This document shows, in pieces, positions 1 through 8,320 of a DNA stretch of 64,000 nucleotides. A program made the translations under genes and the position numbers. Origin of the DNA: Bog-756 sp963703145. Its GTDB lineage: Bacteria; Actinomycetota; Acidimicrobiia; Acidimicrobiales; RAAP-2. Within the stretch, counting starts at the first letter, position 1. Each line of letters opens with the position of its first letter. Under the pieces are notes generated by a model. That model did no database searches, was not told where the DNA came from, and worked only from the letters and a program-made list of their open reading frames with translations. The DNA is taken from the NCBI GenBank assembly GCA_963703145.1, contig OY969793.1, forward strand, positions 2,480,001 through 2,544,000, given 5' to 3'.

Positions 1-1388
1 CCGAGGCTCTGGGTCTCGTCGATGTCGAACCCCTCGGGCAAGCCGGAGCCGTCGTCGATCACCTCGAGGGTCAGGCCCACCAGGTCGTTGACCAGGTGCA
101 CCTGGATGTGCCCGACCGGCTGGACGGCGACCGGGGTCCCGACCTCGTCCTCGCTGACATCGGGGAAGGCGTGCTCCACTGCGTTCTGGAGCAGCTCGGC
201 CAGCACGACGGCCAAGGGAGTGGCCACGTCAGCCGGCACCTCACCCAGCACGCCCACGACGTCGAAGGTCAGCGGTCGGGACAGCACCACCGAGTCCTCG
301 GCCATGCGGATCAGCGAGGTGACGATCTCGTCGAAGGGGACCTGGTCCCCGGGGTCACGGGAGAGGATCTCGTGCACGATGGCGATGGACCGCACCCTGC
401 GCTCAGCCTCGAAGAGCGCCACCCGACCGCCGCCGGGTGGCAGCCGCCGGGCCTGAAGGCGGAGGAGGGCCGAGATGGTCTGGAGGTTGTTCTTGACCCG
501 GTGGTGCACCTCGCGGATGGCGGCGTCCTTGGACAGGAGCAGCCGGTCGAGGCGGCGCACGTCGGTCACGTCGCGCAACAGCACCAGGCAGCCGGTGACG
601 TCGTCTTGGGCCAGCAGTGGGATGCAGTGCAGCAGCACGGTCACGTCAGGACGGCGCTCGACCTCTTCCACCACGGGCAGGGCCGAGGCCAGCGCCCACT
701 CGATGGCCGACTCCTCGATGCCCAGGTCGGTGAGACGACGGCCCTCGATCTGGGAGTACATGCCCATCCGGTGGAGGGCGTTGGTGGCGTTGGGGGAGGC
801 GTAGCGGACCCGGCCCTCCTCGTCCACCAGGACGACACCGTCGCCGACGCGGGGCGCCTCCTCAGTGGCCACCTCCTCGCTCGGGAACGGGAAGGTGGAC
901 TCGGCGAGCATGACGGCGAACCGGTCGAACAGGTCGCGGTAGGTGCGCTCGAGGTGCCCAGGGCGCCGGCCGGCGCCGGCCGACAAGCGGGCCAGCACCG
1001 CCACGGTGGTCCCCTCGCAGCGCACCGGGATGCAGTGGAGGCGGACCGGCTCCTCGCCCGGTTCGAGCAGGACCTCGCCCCGGGTGACCTCGCCGGTCTC
1101 GATGGTGGAGACGGCCAGGGGCCAGTCACCGGCCCCGGCGGGTTGGCCCACCAGGTCGTGCTGGACCACCGTGGCGCTGTTGGACGGCCGCATCTGGCCC
1201 AGGATCACCAGCTCCAGGCCGTAGCCGTGGTGCTCACGGGCGTCGGTCGCCATGGGTGCCAACAGCACCAGGTCGGAGAAGGACAGGTCGGCGAGGATGC
1301 CCCAGGTGCCGAGCAGCCGCTGGAGGTGGGCCAGCTGGGCCTCGTCGAGGTTGGTCCGTTCGAAGGCCAGTTCAGCGGGAGTGGCCAC
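1..1388 (-). CDS. pdtaS: PdtaS-like sensor histidine kinase (3' end cut by window)
   Basis: Reading the minus strand from a GTG at 1388 gives an uninterrupted frame to the window edge. The N-terminal ~130 residues look like a GAF-type sensor domain. A PAS-like domain follows (GDGVVLVDEEGRVRYASPNA) at ~170–270. Next comes a HisKA_2 dimerisation box EVHHRVKNNLQTISALLRLQ holding the phospho-acceptor His, then a HATPase_c domain with the N box (ELLQNAVEHAF) and the start of the G1 box (DDGSGLPEGF), where the window ends. GAF–PAS–HisKA_2–HATPase is the architecture of actinobacterial PdtaS, a soluble kinase that phosphorylates the ANTAR antiterminator PdtaR. No membrane segment is visible, so it should be cytosolic. 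It starts 2 bases after the PHP phosphatase stop, which implies co-transcription. The partner PdtaR is not in view. Confidence 0.85.
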   Translation of the reverse strand, partial: MATPAELAFERTNLDEAQLAHLQRLLGTWGILADLSFSDLVLLAPMATDAREHHGYGLELVILGQMRPSNSATVVQHDLVGQPAGAGDWPLAVSTIETGEVTRGEVLLEPGEEPVRLHCIPVRCEGTTVAVLARLSAGAGRRPGHLERTYRDLFDRFAVMLAESTFPFPSEEVATEEAPRVGDGVVLVDEEGRVRYASPNATNALHRMGMYSQIEGRRLTDLGIEESAIEWALASALPVVEEVERRPDVTVLLHCIPLLAQDDVTGCLVLLRDVTDVRRLDRLLLSKDAAIREVHHRVKNNLQTISALLRLQARRLPPGGGRVALFEAERRVRSIAIVHEILSRDPGDQVPFDEIVTSLIRMAEDSVVLSRPLTFDVVGVLGEVPADVATPLAVVLAELLQNAVEHAFPDVSEDEVGTPVAVQPVGHIQVHLVNDLVGLTLEVIDDGSGLPEGFDIDETQSL

Positions 1389-1390
1389 GG

Positions 1391-2275
1391 TCAGTCCACC
1401 CCGGACCCGTCCACCGGCACCTGGTGGGACTGCCGGTCGTGGAAGCCCTGCAGGTGGGTGACCCCCGCCCCGAGGAGCAAGGAGCGGAGGTCGCCGGCCC
1501 GATCGGCCACGTCCGGCAGGGTGTGGGCATCCGAGGCCGTGGTCAGCGGCACGCCGGCCCGGACGAACCGCTGGAGGAGGGGCGGGGCGGGGTACTCCTC
1601 GCCCACCGGTTTGCGCCAGCCGGCCGAGGACACCTCGGCGGCCATGCCCGATTGCACCGCGGCCTCGGTGATCCGGTCGTAGAACTCGTCGGGAACGGCC
1701 GGGACCCGGCCGGCGATCTTCACCAGGTCGGGATGGGCGAAGACGTCGCACACCCCGGACTGGCCCAGCTCCTCCATGGCCCGGGTGTACTCGTCCCACA
1801 CCGCATCGATGGCCCGCACGTCCCATTCGGCCAGGACCAAGGGGTCGTCGAGCACGTCGAACCGCCAGGTCCCCAGCCAGTGGACCGAGCCGAGCAGGAC
1901 GTCGAAGGGATAGCCGTCGAGCAGCTCGGCCACCTCGTCCATCCGGTCCTGGTAGAAGTCGACCTCCAGGCCGAGCACGACGGGCAGGCCCTCGGCCTTG
2001 ACCGCCTGGACCACCTCGACGTAGTCATCCAGATCCACCCGGGCGTGGTGGTCCCAGTAGGCGGCCATGCCCGGACGGAGGGCCTCACCGGGCAAGTCGT
2101 CCCAGAACCCGCCCAGGCGGTCCCGGGCCTGAGTGAACCGGAAGAGGTGCTCGGTGACGGCGATCTCGGTGACACCGGCGCTGACGGCGCGCTCGCAGTA
2201 CGCCGCCACCTGCTCGACGGTGGTGCGGGCGTCGCTCTGGGAGTGGGGCCACAGGTGGAGGTGGTAGTCGAGCAT
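1391..2275 (-). CDS. PHP-domain histidinol-phosphatase-like hydrolase
   Basis: A 294-residue protein that opens directly with the first PHP metal motif HLHLWPHS (His5, His7). Further PHP motifs follow in order: VTEHLFR, LGLEVDFY, LLGSVHWL, FAHPDLVKIAG and TTASDAHTLPDVA. Together they make the usual trinuclear metal site of HisK/HisJ-type histidinol phosphatases. The ATG at 2275 is chosen because the catalytic motif begins five residues later; the upstream in-frame 54 residues are basic, proline-rich and overlap the neighbouring methyltransferase. No other his gene is nearby, so the substrate may be histidinol phosphate or another phosphoester. It lies 11 bases downstream of the O-methyltransferase and 2 bases upstream of the kinase, so the three probably share a transcript. 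Confidence 0.82.
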   Translation of the reverse strand: MLDYHLHLWPHSQSDARTTVEQVAAYCERAVSAGVTEIAVTEHLFRFTQARDRLGGFWDDLPGEALRPGMAAYWDHHARVDLDDYVEVVQAVKAEGLPVVLGLEVDFYQDRMDEVAELLDGYPFDVLLGSVHWLGTWRFDVLDDPLVLAEWDVRAIDAVWDEYTRAMEELGQSGVCDVFAHPDLVKIAGRVPAVPDEFYDRITEAAVQSGMAAEVSSAGWRKPVGEEYPAPPLLQRFVRAGVPLTTASDAHTLPDVADRAGDLRSLLLGAGVTHLQGFHDRQSHQVPVDGSGVD

Positions 2276-2286
2276 CGTCGGGCGGC

Positions 2287-2940
2287 CTATCCGGCGTGCC
2301 GGATGAGGGTGACCCCGTCGCGGACGGTCGTCTGAACCACCACTACCCGGGGATCGGCGGCCAACGCATTGTTGAACCGGCGCAGGGCCACGGTGTCCTC
2401 GGAGGTGTCCGAGGGGTCGAGGACCTGGCCGCTCCACAGGGTGTTGTCGGCAGCGATGAGTCCCCGGGGCGCCAGCTTGGGCAGGACCGCCTCGAAGTAC
2501 TCGAGGTAGGAGGCCTTGTCGGCGTCGATGAACACGAAGTCGAACGGTCCCTCGAGCCCGGCGATGGTCTCGATGGCCGGGCCCACGACCACCTCGATGG
2601 CATCAGCGTAGGGACTGGCGGCGATGTGGCGGCGGGCGAACTCGGCGTGTACCGGCGAGAGCTCACACGTCGTGATTCGGCCCCCGGCGACCAGGCCGGG
2701 TGCCATCGACAGTGCCGAGTACCCCCCGAAGGTCCCGATCTCGAGCACCGCGCGAGCGTCGAGGGCGAAGGTGAGGAGCTCGAGGTAGCGGCCCTCGAGC
2801 CGGCCCACCATCATCCCGGGTGCCTCCAAGGTGACTCGCAGGTCGGCGGCCAGCGCTTCGAGGTAGGCCGGGGGTGCCGTGGAATGCTCGGCGGCGTAGT
2901 CGTCCAACTCGGGGGCAACGATGTCGGTCACGCCACGCAT
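2287..2940 (-). CDS. SAM-dependent O-methyltransferase, COMT/caffeoyl-CoA family
   Basis: This is a 217-residue class I methyltransferase. Motif I is VLEIGTFGGYSALSMA (about residues 66–80), the adenosine-binding acid is in ITTCELSPVHAEFA, and the metal site is FVFIDADKASY (Asp139, Asp141) with AADNTLW (Asp165, Asn166). That metal set defines the Mg-dependent catechol and caffeoyl-CoA O-methyltransferase group, which methylates vicinal hydroxyls of small aromatics. Start is ATG 2940; the longer frame upstream is Pro/Arg-rich and not family-like. The physiological substrate cannot be read from context. It sits at the head of a short run with the PHP phosphatase and the sensor kinase. Confidence 0.85.
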   Translation of the reverse strand: MRGVTDIVAPELDDYAAEHSTAPPAYLEALAADLRVTLEAPGMMVGRLEGRYLELLTFALDARAVLEIGTFGGYSALSMAPGLVAGGRITTCELSPVHAEFARRHIAASPYADAIEVVVGPAIETIAGLEGPFDFVFIDADKASYLEYFEAVLPKLAPRGLIAADNTLWSGQVLDPSDTSEDTVALRRFNNALAADPRVVVVQTTVRDGVTLIRHAG

Positions 2941-3022
2941 CGTAAGGCAGCCCGGGACCGGGGTCGGCCCGGACGCTTCCGGCGTCCGCCGCGCCGGTGG
3001 CCGGCGGACCAATGGTGCAGCC

Positions 3023-4219
3023 CTACTCCCAGATCTGCTCGCCCAGCCGGAACAGGCCGGCCAGATCGTAGAGGTCGGTGTCGAAGAACGGGACAGTGGC
3101 GAGCACGTCGGGCACCACCGACAAGAGGGCCTGCTCCTCCATCTCCCGTAGGGCCACCACCTGGAAGTTGAGGTAGCTGTCGGCCACCTCGTTCAGGACC
3201 CGGGCGATCTGGTCGGTGTCGCTGAGCGACGGGTCGACCGCCGCCAGCGTGGGAGCCAGCGCCGTGGCCAGGTCGTCGGCCCGGTCCTTCATCGACTCGG
3301 CCAGTGCCGCACCCTCAGACCCGCGCAGATACGGTGGGAGCACCTTGTTCAACACGATGGCGCCGAGGTGGAGGTGGCGGGCGGTGAGCTGCTCGGCGAA
3401 GAACTCGGCCTCCCGCAGGGGGACGGCCTCGAGTGTCGACACCACGATGAAGGTGGTCCGCCGGTCCGACAGGAGGCGGCCAACCGACTCGGACCGTTCG
3501 ACGAACCCGTCGTACATGGACTGGAACAGGATGAAGAACTCGGAGATGTCGCCCAGGAACTCCGTGCCGAGGATCCGGTCGGCGATGGTGTAGAAGGGCT
3601 TGGTGGCCACGTTCACCAGGCGGGACCGGTAGGGAACGATCAGCCACCGCAGCAGCCTCGACGAGAAGAAGTCGGCCATGCGCTGGGGGGCGTCGAGGAA
3701 ATCGAGGGCGTTGCGGGTGGGAGGCGTGTCCACCACGATGAGGTCGTAGTCGCTCTCCGAGTGGATCTCGTAGAGCCGCTCCATGGCGATGTAGTCGTGG
3801 CTCTGGACGAACCGGCCCGAGATGTTCTGGTAGAGCGGATTGGCCAGGATCTCCTCGCGGGTCTGGCGATCGGGGGCGTGACGGCGGATCAAGGCGTCCC
3901 ATGACTCCTTCGTGTCCAACATGGCCGCCCACAGCTGCCCGCGGGGCTTGAGGCCGGCGGCACGGAACGCCTCGTCGGGCACCCGGTGCTCGGCATTGCC
4001 GATCCCGTCGAGCCCGAGGGCGTTGGCCAGCCGCTTGGCCGGGTCGATGGTCAGCACCAGCACCTTGCTGCCATGGCGGACGGCGGCCATGACCGCTGCC
4101 GCCGCGGCGGTGGTGGTCTTGCCCACGCCACCAGGCCCACAGGCGATGGCGATCTCCTTGGTGGCCAACAGCCCGTCCATCGAGCCGCTGGACGACGCCG
4201 CCGGGGTGCGCCGAGCCAT
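3023..4219 (-). CDS. ArsA/Get3-like ATPase, second subunit (no signature Lys)
   Basis: A 398-residue SIMIBI-class P-loop ATPase. The Walker A reads CGPGGVGKTTT (residues 27–37): the residue that is the intermonomer signature Lys in the deviant KGGVGKT motif is Pro here. Other family elements are LTIDPAKRLANALG (switch I), DLIVVDTPPTRNALDFLDAP (switch II/Walker B) and AIVLNKVLPPYL. Its start overlaps the stop of the upstream paralogue by one base (TGATG), so the two are translationally coupled. Tandem divergent ArsA-like proteins in this order match the mycobacterial Rv3679/Rv3680 pair, described as a Get3-like heteromer. No arsenic resistance gene is nearby, so a client-binding or membrane-protein role is likelier than arsenite export. 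Confidence 0.85.
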   Translation of the reverse strand: MARRTPAASSSGSMDGLLATKEIAIACGPGGVGKTTTAAAAAVMAAVRHGSKVLVLTIDPAKRLANALGLDGIGNAEHRVPDEAFRAAGLKPRGQLWAAMLDTKESWDALIRRHAPDRQTREEILANPLYQNISGRFVQSHDYIAMERLYEIHSESDYDLIVVDTPPTRNALDFLDAPQRMADFFSSRLLRWLIVPYRSRLVNVATKPFYTIADRILGTEFLGDISEFFILFQSMYDGFVERSESVGRLLSDRRTTFIVVSTLEAVPLREAEFFAEQLTARHLHLGAIVLNKVLPPYLRGSEGAALAESMKDRADDLATALAPTLAAVDPSLSDTDQIARVLNEVADSYLNFQVVALREMEEQALLSVVPDVLATVPFFDTDLYDLAGLFRLGEQIWE

Positions 4220-5166
4220 CAGTAGCCCAGCTCCTCACCGAGTGACGCCGCCACCTGGCGGGTCGTGCGCAGGCCGTGGGACCGGGTGAAGAGGTACGGG
4301 AGATACAGCATGGGCACCGAGTCGTCGATCCCCTGGCGCAGCCGCACCAGGTGGGTGGAACGGGTGCGTCGCATGGTCACAGCCAGCCGGGCGGCATCGA
4401 GCACCGGGCCGGCGTCTCCGCCGAGCAGCGTGTCCAGCTGTTCGGCCGGGCCCGGCGCGCCGAGGGCGTCGAAGACCTCTTCCTCCTGGCGCCCGAACAG
4501 CTCGGGCAGCACCCGGTTCACGACCACCGCGGCGAGCTGCACCGTCGTCTCGGTGGTGATGCGCCCGGCCAGCTCGATGGTCTCGTTGACCGGCATCTCC
4601 TCGGGTGTGCACACCGCCACCAGGCCGGTGGCGCGCCGGTCGGACAGGATCTCCAGCATCCAGTCGGTCTGCGAGCGGATCAGTCCCACCTTGACCAGGT
4701 TGTTGATGGCCTGGGGGGCGGCCAGCTGGCCGACGATGTGGCCCGAGGCCGGAGCATCCACCACCACCAGGTCGTAGTTGCGCTCCCGGACCTCGTAGCA
4801 GAGCTTGCCCACGGTGAGGATCTCCCGCACACCCGGCGCTGCCGTGGCCACGAAGTCGAAGGCCTTGGCCAGGGGCCCGATCCTGCCCACGACCGGGATC
4901 CGCAGCTGGAGCTTGAGGTACTCGCGCAGCGAGGCCTCGGTGTCCATGGTCATGGCGAAGAGTCCGGGGAGGATCTCTTTCTCGTTGAATGTGGTCGGCG
5001 GGGCCTCATAGAAGCCGGACACGTCGCCCTTGGCGTCGACCTCGCAGATGAGCACCCGCTTGCCCCGCAACGAGGCCAGCAGGGCCAGGGCCGAGGCCAC
5101 CGTGGTCTTGCCCACGCCGCCCTTCCCGGTGACGAAGACCAGCTTGTGGTCGAGCAGTTCGGTCAT
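4219..5166 (-). CDS. ArsA/Get3-like ATPase, first subunit (canonical deviant Walker A)
   Basis: A 315-residue ArsA/Get3-family ATPase with the intact deviant Walker A FVTGKGGVGKTTVASAL, signature Lys15 and catalytic-loop Lys20. It also has CEVDAKGDVSGFY (switch I) and DLVVVDAPASGHIVGQL (switch II), and ends with VVVNRVLPELFGRQEEE before a C-terminal helical part. Being the upstream partner of a paralogue that lacks the signature Lys, it probably supplies that residue across a heterodimer interface. It lies 57 bases after the DUF3107 gene on the same strand. DUF3107 is common in Actinobacteria, but a functional link to it is not shown by the sequence. Confidence 0.87.
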   Translation of the reverse strand: MTELLDHKLVFVTGKGGVGKTTVASALALLASLRGKRVLICEVDAKGDVSGFYEAPPTTFNEKEILPGLFAMTMDTEASLREYLKLQLRIPVVGRIGPLAKAFDFVATAAPGVREILTVGKLCYEVRERNYDLVVVDAPASGHIVGQLAAPQAINNLVKVGLIRSQTDWMLEILSDRRATGLVAVCTPEEMPVNETIELAGRITTETTVQLAAVVVNRVLPELFGRQEEEVFDALGAPGPAEQLDTLLGGDAGPVLDAARLAVTMRRTRSTHLVRLRQGIDDSVPMLYLPYLFTRSHGLRTTRQVAASLGEELGY

Positions 5167-5223
5167 CGGCCCCGTCGCTCGTTCATCGGGGGTCGCCGGA
5201 CCAGGCCAGCGGCCGTCGCCGAC

Positions 5224-5460
5224 TCAGGAGATTCCGAACCCGACCCGACGGTCGGACACGGGTGGGTCGACCTCGACGTAGGCGACCTTGGCCACCGGCA
5301 CGCCCACCTGCCGTCCCTTACGGTCGGTCAGCCAGAGGATGGTGCCCTCCGCGCCGAGCGCGGACTCGATGTCGGCCAGGACTTTCTCGCGGTCCGCATC
5401 GTCGGGCAACTCGATGTCGAGCTCCTTCATCGATTGCACGATTCCGATACGTACGTCCAC
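5224..5460 (-). CDS. DUF3107 family protein
   Basis: A 78-residue acidic protein: MDVRIGIVQSMKELDIELPD opens it, a central ILWLTDRKGRQVGVPVAKVAYVEVD follows, and it closes with RRVGFGIS. The ...VP..KVAYVE... RVGFG pattern is the DUF3107 signature, whose mycobacterial member is Rv3208A/TB9.4. Function is unknown. The start is GTG at 5460, preceded by a good ribosome site GAGAGGAG about 10 bases upstream. A 7-bp hairpin (GCCGGCA/TGCCGGC, 5485–5502) lies just upstream in the shared intergenic space with the divergent dNTPase gene. Confidence 0.88.
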   Translation of the reverse strand: MDVRIGIVQSMKELDIELPDDADREKVLADIESALGAEGTILWLTDRKGRQVGVPVAKVAYVEVDPPVSDRRVGFGIS

Positions 5461-5570
5461 CTGGCACGCTCCTCTCCGACGGGGGCCGGCAGGTCTGCCG
5501 GCAGGACCGACGATACAAGGTCACAGGGTCCCGGCGTCCCGCGGTCACACCGGTCGGGCACACTGGGGCT

Positions 5571-6755
5571 ATGCCAGAAGACCCACTGGGTGCCCCTAGG
5601 GGTCCGTTCGGGGTGGAGAACGAGCGGAACCGGCGGTGGGCATCGACCATGGCCGGCCACGGGGGCCCAGGTGTCACGTTCGCCCACGCCGACAGCCACG
5701 CCCGGGCGGCCGGACCGGGCCCGACCGAGGCCTACGACCGGCCGGCGCGGGAGCAGGACGAAGGTGAGCGGCTCGCACCCGGGGCCACCCGGGCCGTCGG
5801 AGGAGGCAACCGGGTCCGACCCGAGGAGCCCGATCGTTGGCGGACCTGTTTCGAGCGGGACCGCGACCGGATCCTCCATGCCACCGCCTTCCGCCGGCTG
5901 GCCGGCAAGACCCAGGTATTCGTCTTCCCCGACGACCACCAGCGCACCCGGTTGACCCATGCGCTGGAGGTGGCCCAGGTCGCCACCTCGGTGGCCCGGG
6001 CCTGCTCGCTGAACGTGTCGCTCACCGAGGCCATCGCCCTCGGGCACGACTGCGGCCACGGTCCGGGCGGCCACGCCAGCGAGGACGCCCTCTCCCCCTA
6101 CCTCGACGGCGGCTTCGACCACGCGCTGTGGGGGGCCGACGTCTCCCTGGCGCCGCTCAACCTGTGCCGCGAGACGCTCGACGGCATCCGCAACCACTCG
6201 TGGTCGCGTCCAGCACCCGTGACACCCGAGGGAGAGGTGGTGAGCTGGGCCGACCGCATCGCCTACGTCTGCCATGACTTCGAGGACGCCGTGAAGAGCG
6301 GGATCGTCACCCCGAGCGCGCTGCCAGCCCTGGTCCGGGACCGGTGTGGGGACAGGCGCAGCCAGCAGCTGGGCACGTTCATCGACGCGCTGGTGTCCAC
6401 CATCCTGGCCACCGGGCGGATCGGCATGGACGACGAACAGGCCGAGGCCCTGGCGGCCTTCCGGGCCAGCAACTACGAGCACATCTACCTCCGCCCCAGT
6501 TCGGTGAGCCAGGGGCGGGCCGTCGTCAGTGTGCTCCAGGCCCTGGTCGACCACTTCGGGGACCGTCCCAATCTCATCCCCGACGGTGGGCGGCGCTCCG
6601 CCGACCTGACCGGTGGCGAGCCCGCCGCGGTGCGGGAGGCGGTGGCCTACGTGGCCGGCATGACCGACCGGTTCGCCTTCAGCCAGGCAGTGGCGCTCCT
6701 CGGGTGGGATCCCGACAAGCTCCCGACCGGCATCGGGGTGACCCGCCACCTCTAA
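5571..6755 (+). CDS. dgt: HD-domain deoxyguanosinetriphosphate triphosphohydrolase-like protein
   Basis: A 394-residue protein of the dGTPase family, which hydrolyses dNTPs to deoxynucleosides and triphosphate. The core begins around residue 90 (DRWRTCFERDRDRILHATAFRRLAGKTQVF). It continues with THALEVAQVATSVAR, the HD metal motif ALGHDCGHGPGGHASED and the last ligand helix SWADRIAYVCHDFEDA. The first ~85 residues are low-complexity Gly/Arg-rich and weakly coding, so the true start could be later, for example ATG 5649. ATG 5571 is favoured by a CACACT box six bases upstream, the spacing of leaderless starts seen elsewhere here. No dnaG, the frequent actinobacterial neighbour, is present. Confidence 0.85.
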   Translation: MPEDPLGAPRGPFGVENERNRRWASTMAGHGGPGVTFAHADSHARAAGPGPTEAYDRPAREQDEGERLAPGATRAVGGGNRVRPEEPDRWRTCFERDRDRILHATAFRRLAGKTQVFVFPDDHQRTRLTHALEVAQVATSVARACSLNVSLTEAIALGHDCGHGPGGHASEDALSPYLDGGFDHALWGADVSLAPLNLCRETLDGIRNHSWSRPAPVTPEGEVVSWADRIAYVCHDFEDAVKSGIVTPSALPALVRDRCGDRRSQQLGTFIDALVSTILATGRIGMDDEQAEALAAFRASNYEHIYLRPSSVSQGRAVVSVLQALVDHFGDRPNLIPDGGRRSADLTGGEPAAVREAVAYVAGMTDRFAFSQAVALLGWDPDKLPTGIGVTRHL

Positions 6756-6878
6756 GGCGCAGCCCCGACGCAACGGGCGGGTCGCGGCTTCTAGGATCGG
6801 GGCAGAAACCGGGACGAGGTCCACCGTCACCGCTGGGGCGGCCTTCCGGGTGAGTCGACCGTGCGAGGAGGTCACTGA

Positions 6879-8249
6879 ATGGTCACCGAGACGTCAACAC
6901 AGCCAGCCAGGGCGGGAGGCACGAGTCGGCCTCCCCACCTCCAGGCCGTCCCGCCGGCCGACCAACCGGCGACCGGTCCTCACGGGAGCGCCGCCGAGGC
7001 CCTGGTGCCTCTGCTGTCGGCCATGGTGGGGACGTCGGTGCCGGTGCGGTTCGAGTTCTGGGACGGCAGCGGTGTCGGACCGGACGACGCGGTCGGGACC
7101 CTCGAGATCCGGAGCCCCGACGCCCTGCGCCGGATTCTCTGGTCCCCAGGCGAACTCGGCGTGGCCCGGGCCTTCGTCGCCGGCGACATCACGGTCACCG
7201 GCGATCTCTTCGCCCTCCTTCGGGTCCTCCATGACGCCTCGCCCCGGGACCTCCAGAGCATGGGCCTCCAGACCCTGCCCACCGTGCTGAAGGCCGCCAG
7301 GCGCCTGGGTGCGATCGGGCGTCCGCTCCCGGTGCCACCCGAGGAGTGCCGGCCACCGGGCCGGCTCCACTCGCCGGCCCGGGATGCCGCGGTGATCAGC
7401 CACCACTACGACGTCGGCAACGACTTCTACCGGCTGGTGCTCGGGCCGAGCATGACCTATTCGTGCGCCCGGTTCGTCACGCCCGCATCGACGCTCGAGG
7501 AGGCCCAGTTCGCCAAGCACGAGCTGATCTGCCGCAAGCTGGGCATCGACCAGAATCCCGGTGCCCGGCTGCTCGACGTCGGGTGCGGCTGGGGGTCGAT
7601 GGCCATCCACGCTGCCCAGCATCACGGGGCCCGCGTGGTGGGCGTGGCCCTCAGCCGGGAACAGGTCGACGCGGCCAAGCGGCGCGTGGCCGAGGCCGGG
7701 CTGGACGGCCAGGTCGAGATCCGCCTCCAGGACTACCGCGACCTCTTCGGTGAACGCTTCGACGCCATCTCCTCCATCGGGATGTTCGAGCACGTCGGCA
7801 CGTCCAAGATGGCCCAGTACTTCGAGACCCTGCGCCACTTGCTGGTGCCGACGGGCCGGTTGCTCAACCACGCCATCTCCACGCCGGGTGGCTCCACCCT
7901 CGGCCGACGGTCGTTCGTCAGCCGCTACGTGTTCCCCGACGGCGAGCTGGTCGACGTGGCCGAGGTGGCCCAGGCCATGCAGCGAAGCGGGTTCGAGGTG
8001 CGCGACGTGGAATCGCTGCGGGAGCACTACTCCGCGACACTCCACCACTGGGTGGCCAACCTCGAGGCCCACTGGGACGAGGCGGTGGCCCTGGTCGGCC
8101 TGCCCCGCGCCAACATCTGGCGGCTCTACATGGCGGCGTCGGCGAACGGTTTCGACGACGGTGGCCTGGCCATCCACCAGGTGCTCGGCGTGGTCCCCAC
8201 CGAGGACGGGGTGAGCGGTATGCCACCCACCCGGTCGGAGTGGGGCTGA
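6879..8249 (+). CDS. Cyclopropane-fatty-acyl-phospholipid synthase family methyltransferase
   Basis: A 456-residue protein. Residues ~45–150 form the N-terminal SCP2-like lipid-binding part typical of long CFA synthases (LEIRSPDALRRILWSPGELGVARAFVAGDI). The methyltransferase then opens with SHHYDVGNDFYRLVLGPSMTYSCA. The SAM motif LLDVGCGWGSMAIHAA and the family motif IGMFEHVGTSKMAQYF follow, and the last ~60 residues include REHYSATLHHWVANLE. The reaction would be transfer of a methylene or methyl group from SAM to a membrane-lipid unsaturated acyl chain. A clear ribosome site GAGGAGG lies 8 bases before ATG 6879. It is a monocistronic gene that converges with mrp. Confidence 0.88.
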   Translation: MVTETSTQPARAGGTSRPPHLQAVPPADQPATGPHGSAAEALVPLLSAMVGTSVPVRFEFWDGSGVGPDDAVGTLEIRSPDALRRILWSPGELGVARAFVAGDITVTGDLFALLRVLHDASPRDLQSMGLQTLPTVLKAARRLGAIGRPLPVPPEECRPPGRLHSPARDAAVISHHYDVGNDFYRLVLGPSMTYSCARFVTPASTLEEAQFAKHELICRKLGIDQNPGARLLDVGCGWGSMAIHAAQHHGARVVGVALSREQVDAAKRRVAEAGLDGQVEIRLQDYRDLFGERFDAISSIGMFEHVGTSKMAQYFETLRHLLVPTGRLLNHAISTPGGSTLGRRSFVSRYVFPDGELVDVAEVAQAMQRSGFEVRDVESLREHYSATLHHWVANLEAHWDEAVALVGLPRANIWRLYMAASANGFDDGGLAIHQVLGVVPTEDGVSGMPPTRSEWG

Positions 8250-8304
8250 GCAGCTTCGGTTCGTCGGTCAGGTCTGCCGCACCGAGGGCCCCGGCCCGGA
8301 CCCC

Positions 8305-8320
8305 CGCTCCTAGCGGAGCG
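8305..8320. terminator. Short hairpin between convergent CFA-synthase-like and mrp genes
   Basis: CGCTCC–TAGC–GGAGCG is a perfect 6-bp stem with a 4-base loop. It includes the mrp stop codon and lies ~55 bases beyond the CFA-synthase-like stop. There is no T-run on either side, so it would be a weak or Rho-assisted bidirectional terminator at best. Confidence 0.35.

Noticed and set aside
96..1682. A 528-codon open frame on the plus strand
   Set aside because: It is antisense to the PdtaS-like kinase, whose minus frame shows ordered sensor, HisKA_2 and ATPase motifs. The plus frame is His/Gly/Arg-rich without motifs, typical of mirror frames in GC-rich DNA.
4276..6875. Long open frames opposite the ArsA-like and dNTPase genes
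   Set aside because: They lack any recognisable domain and mirror genes with clear catalytic motifs on the other strand.
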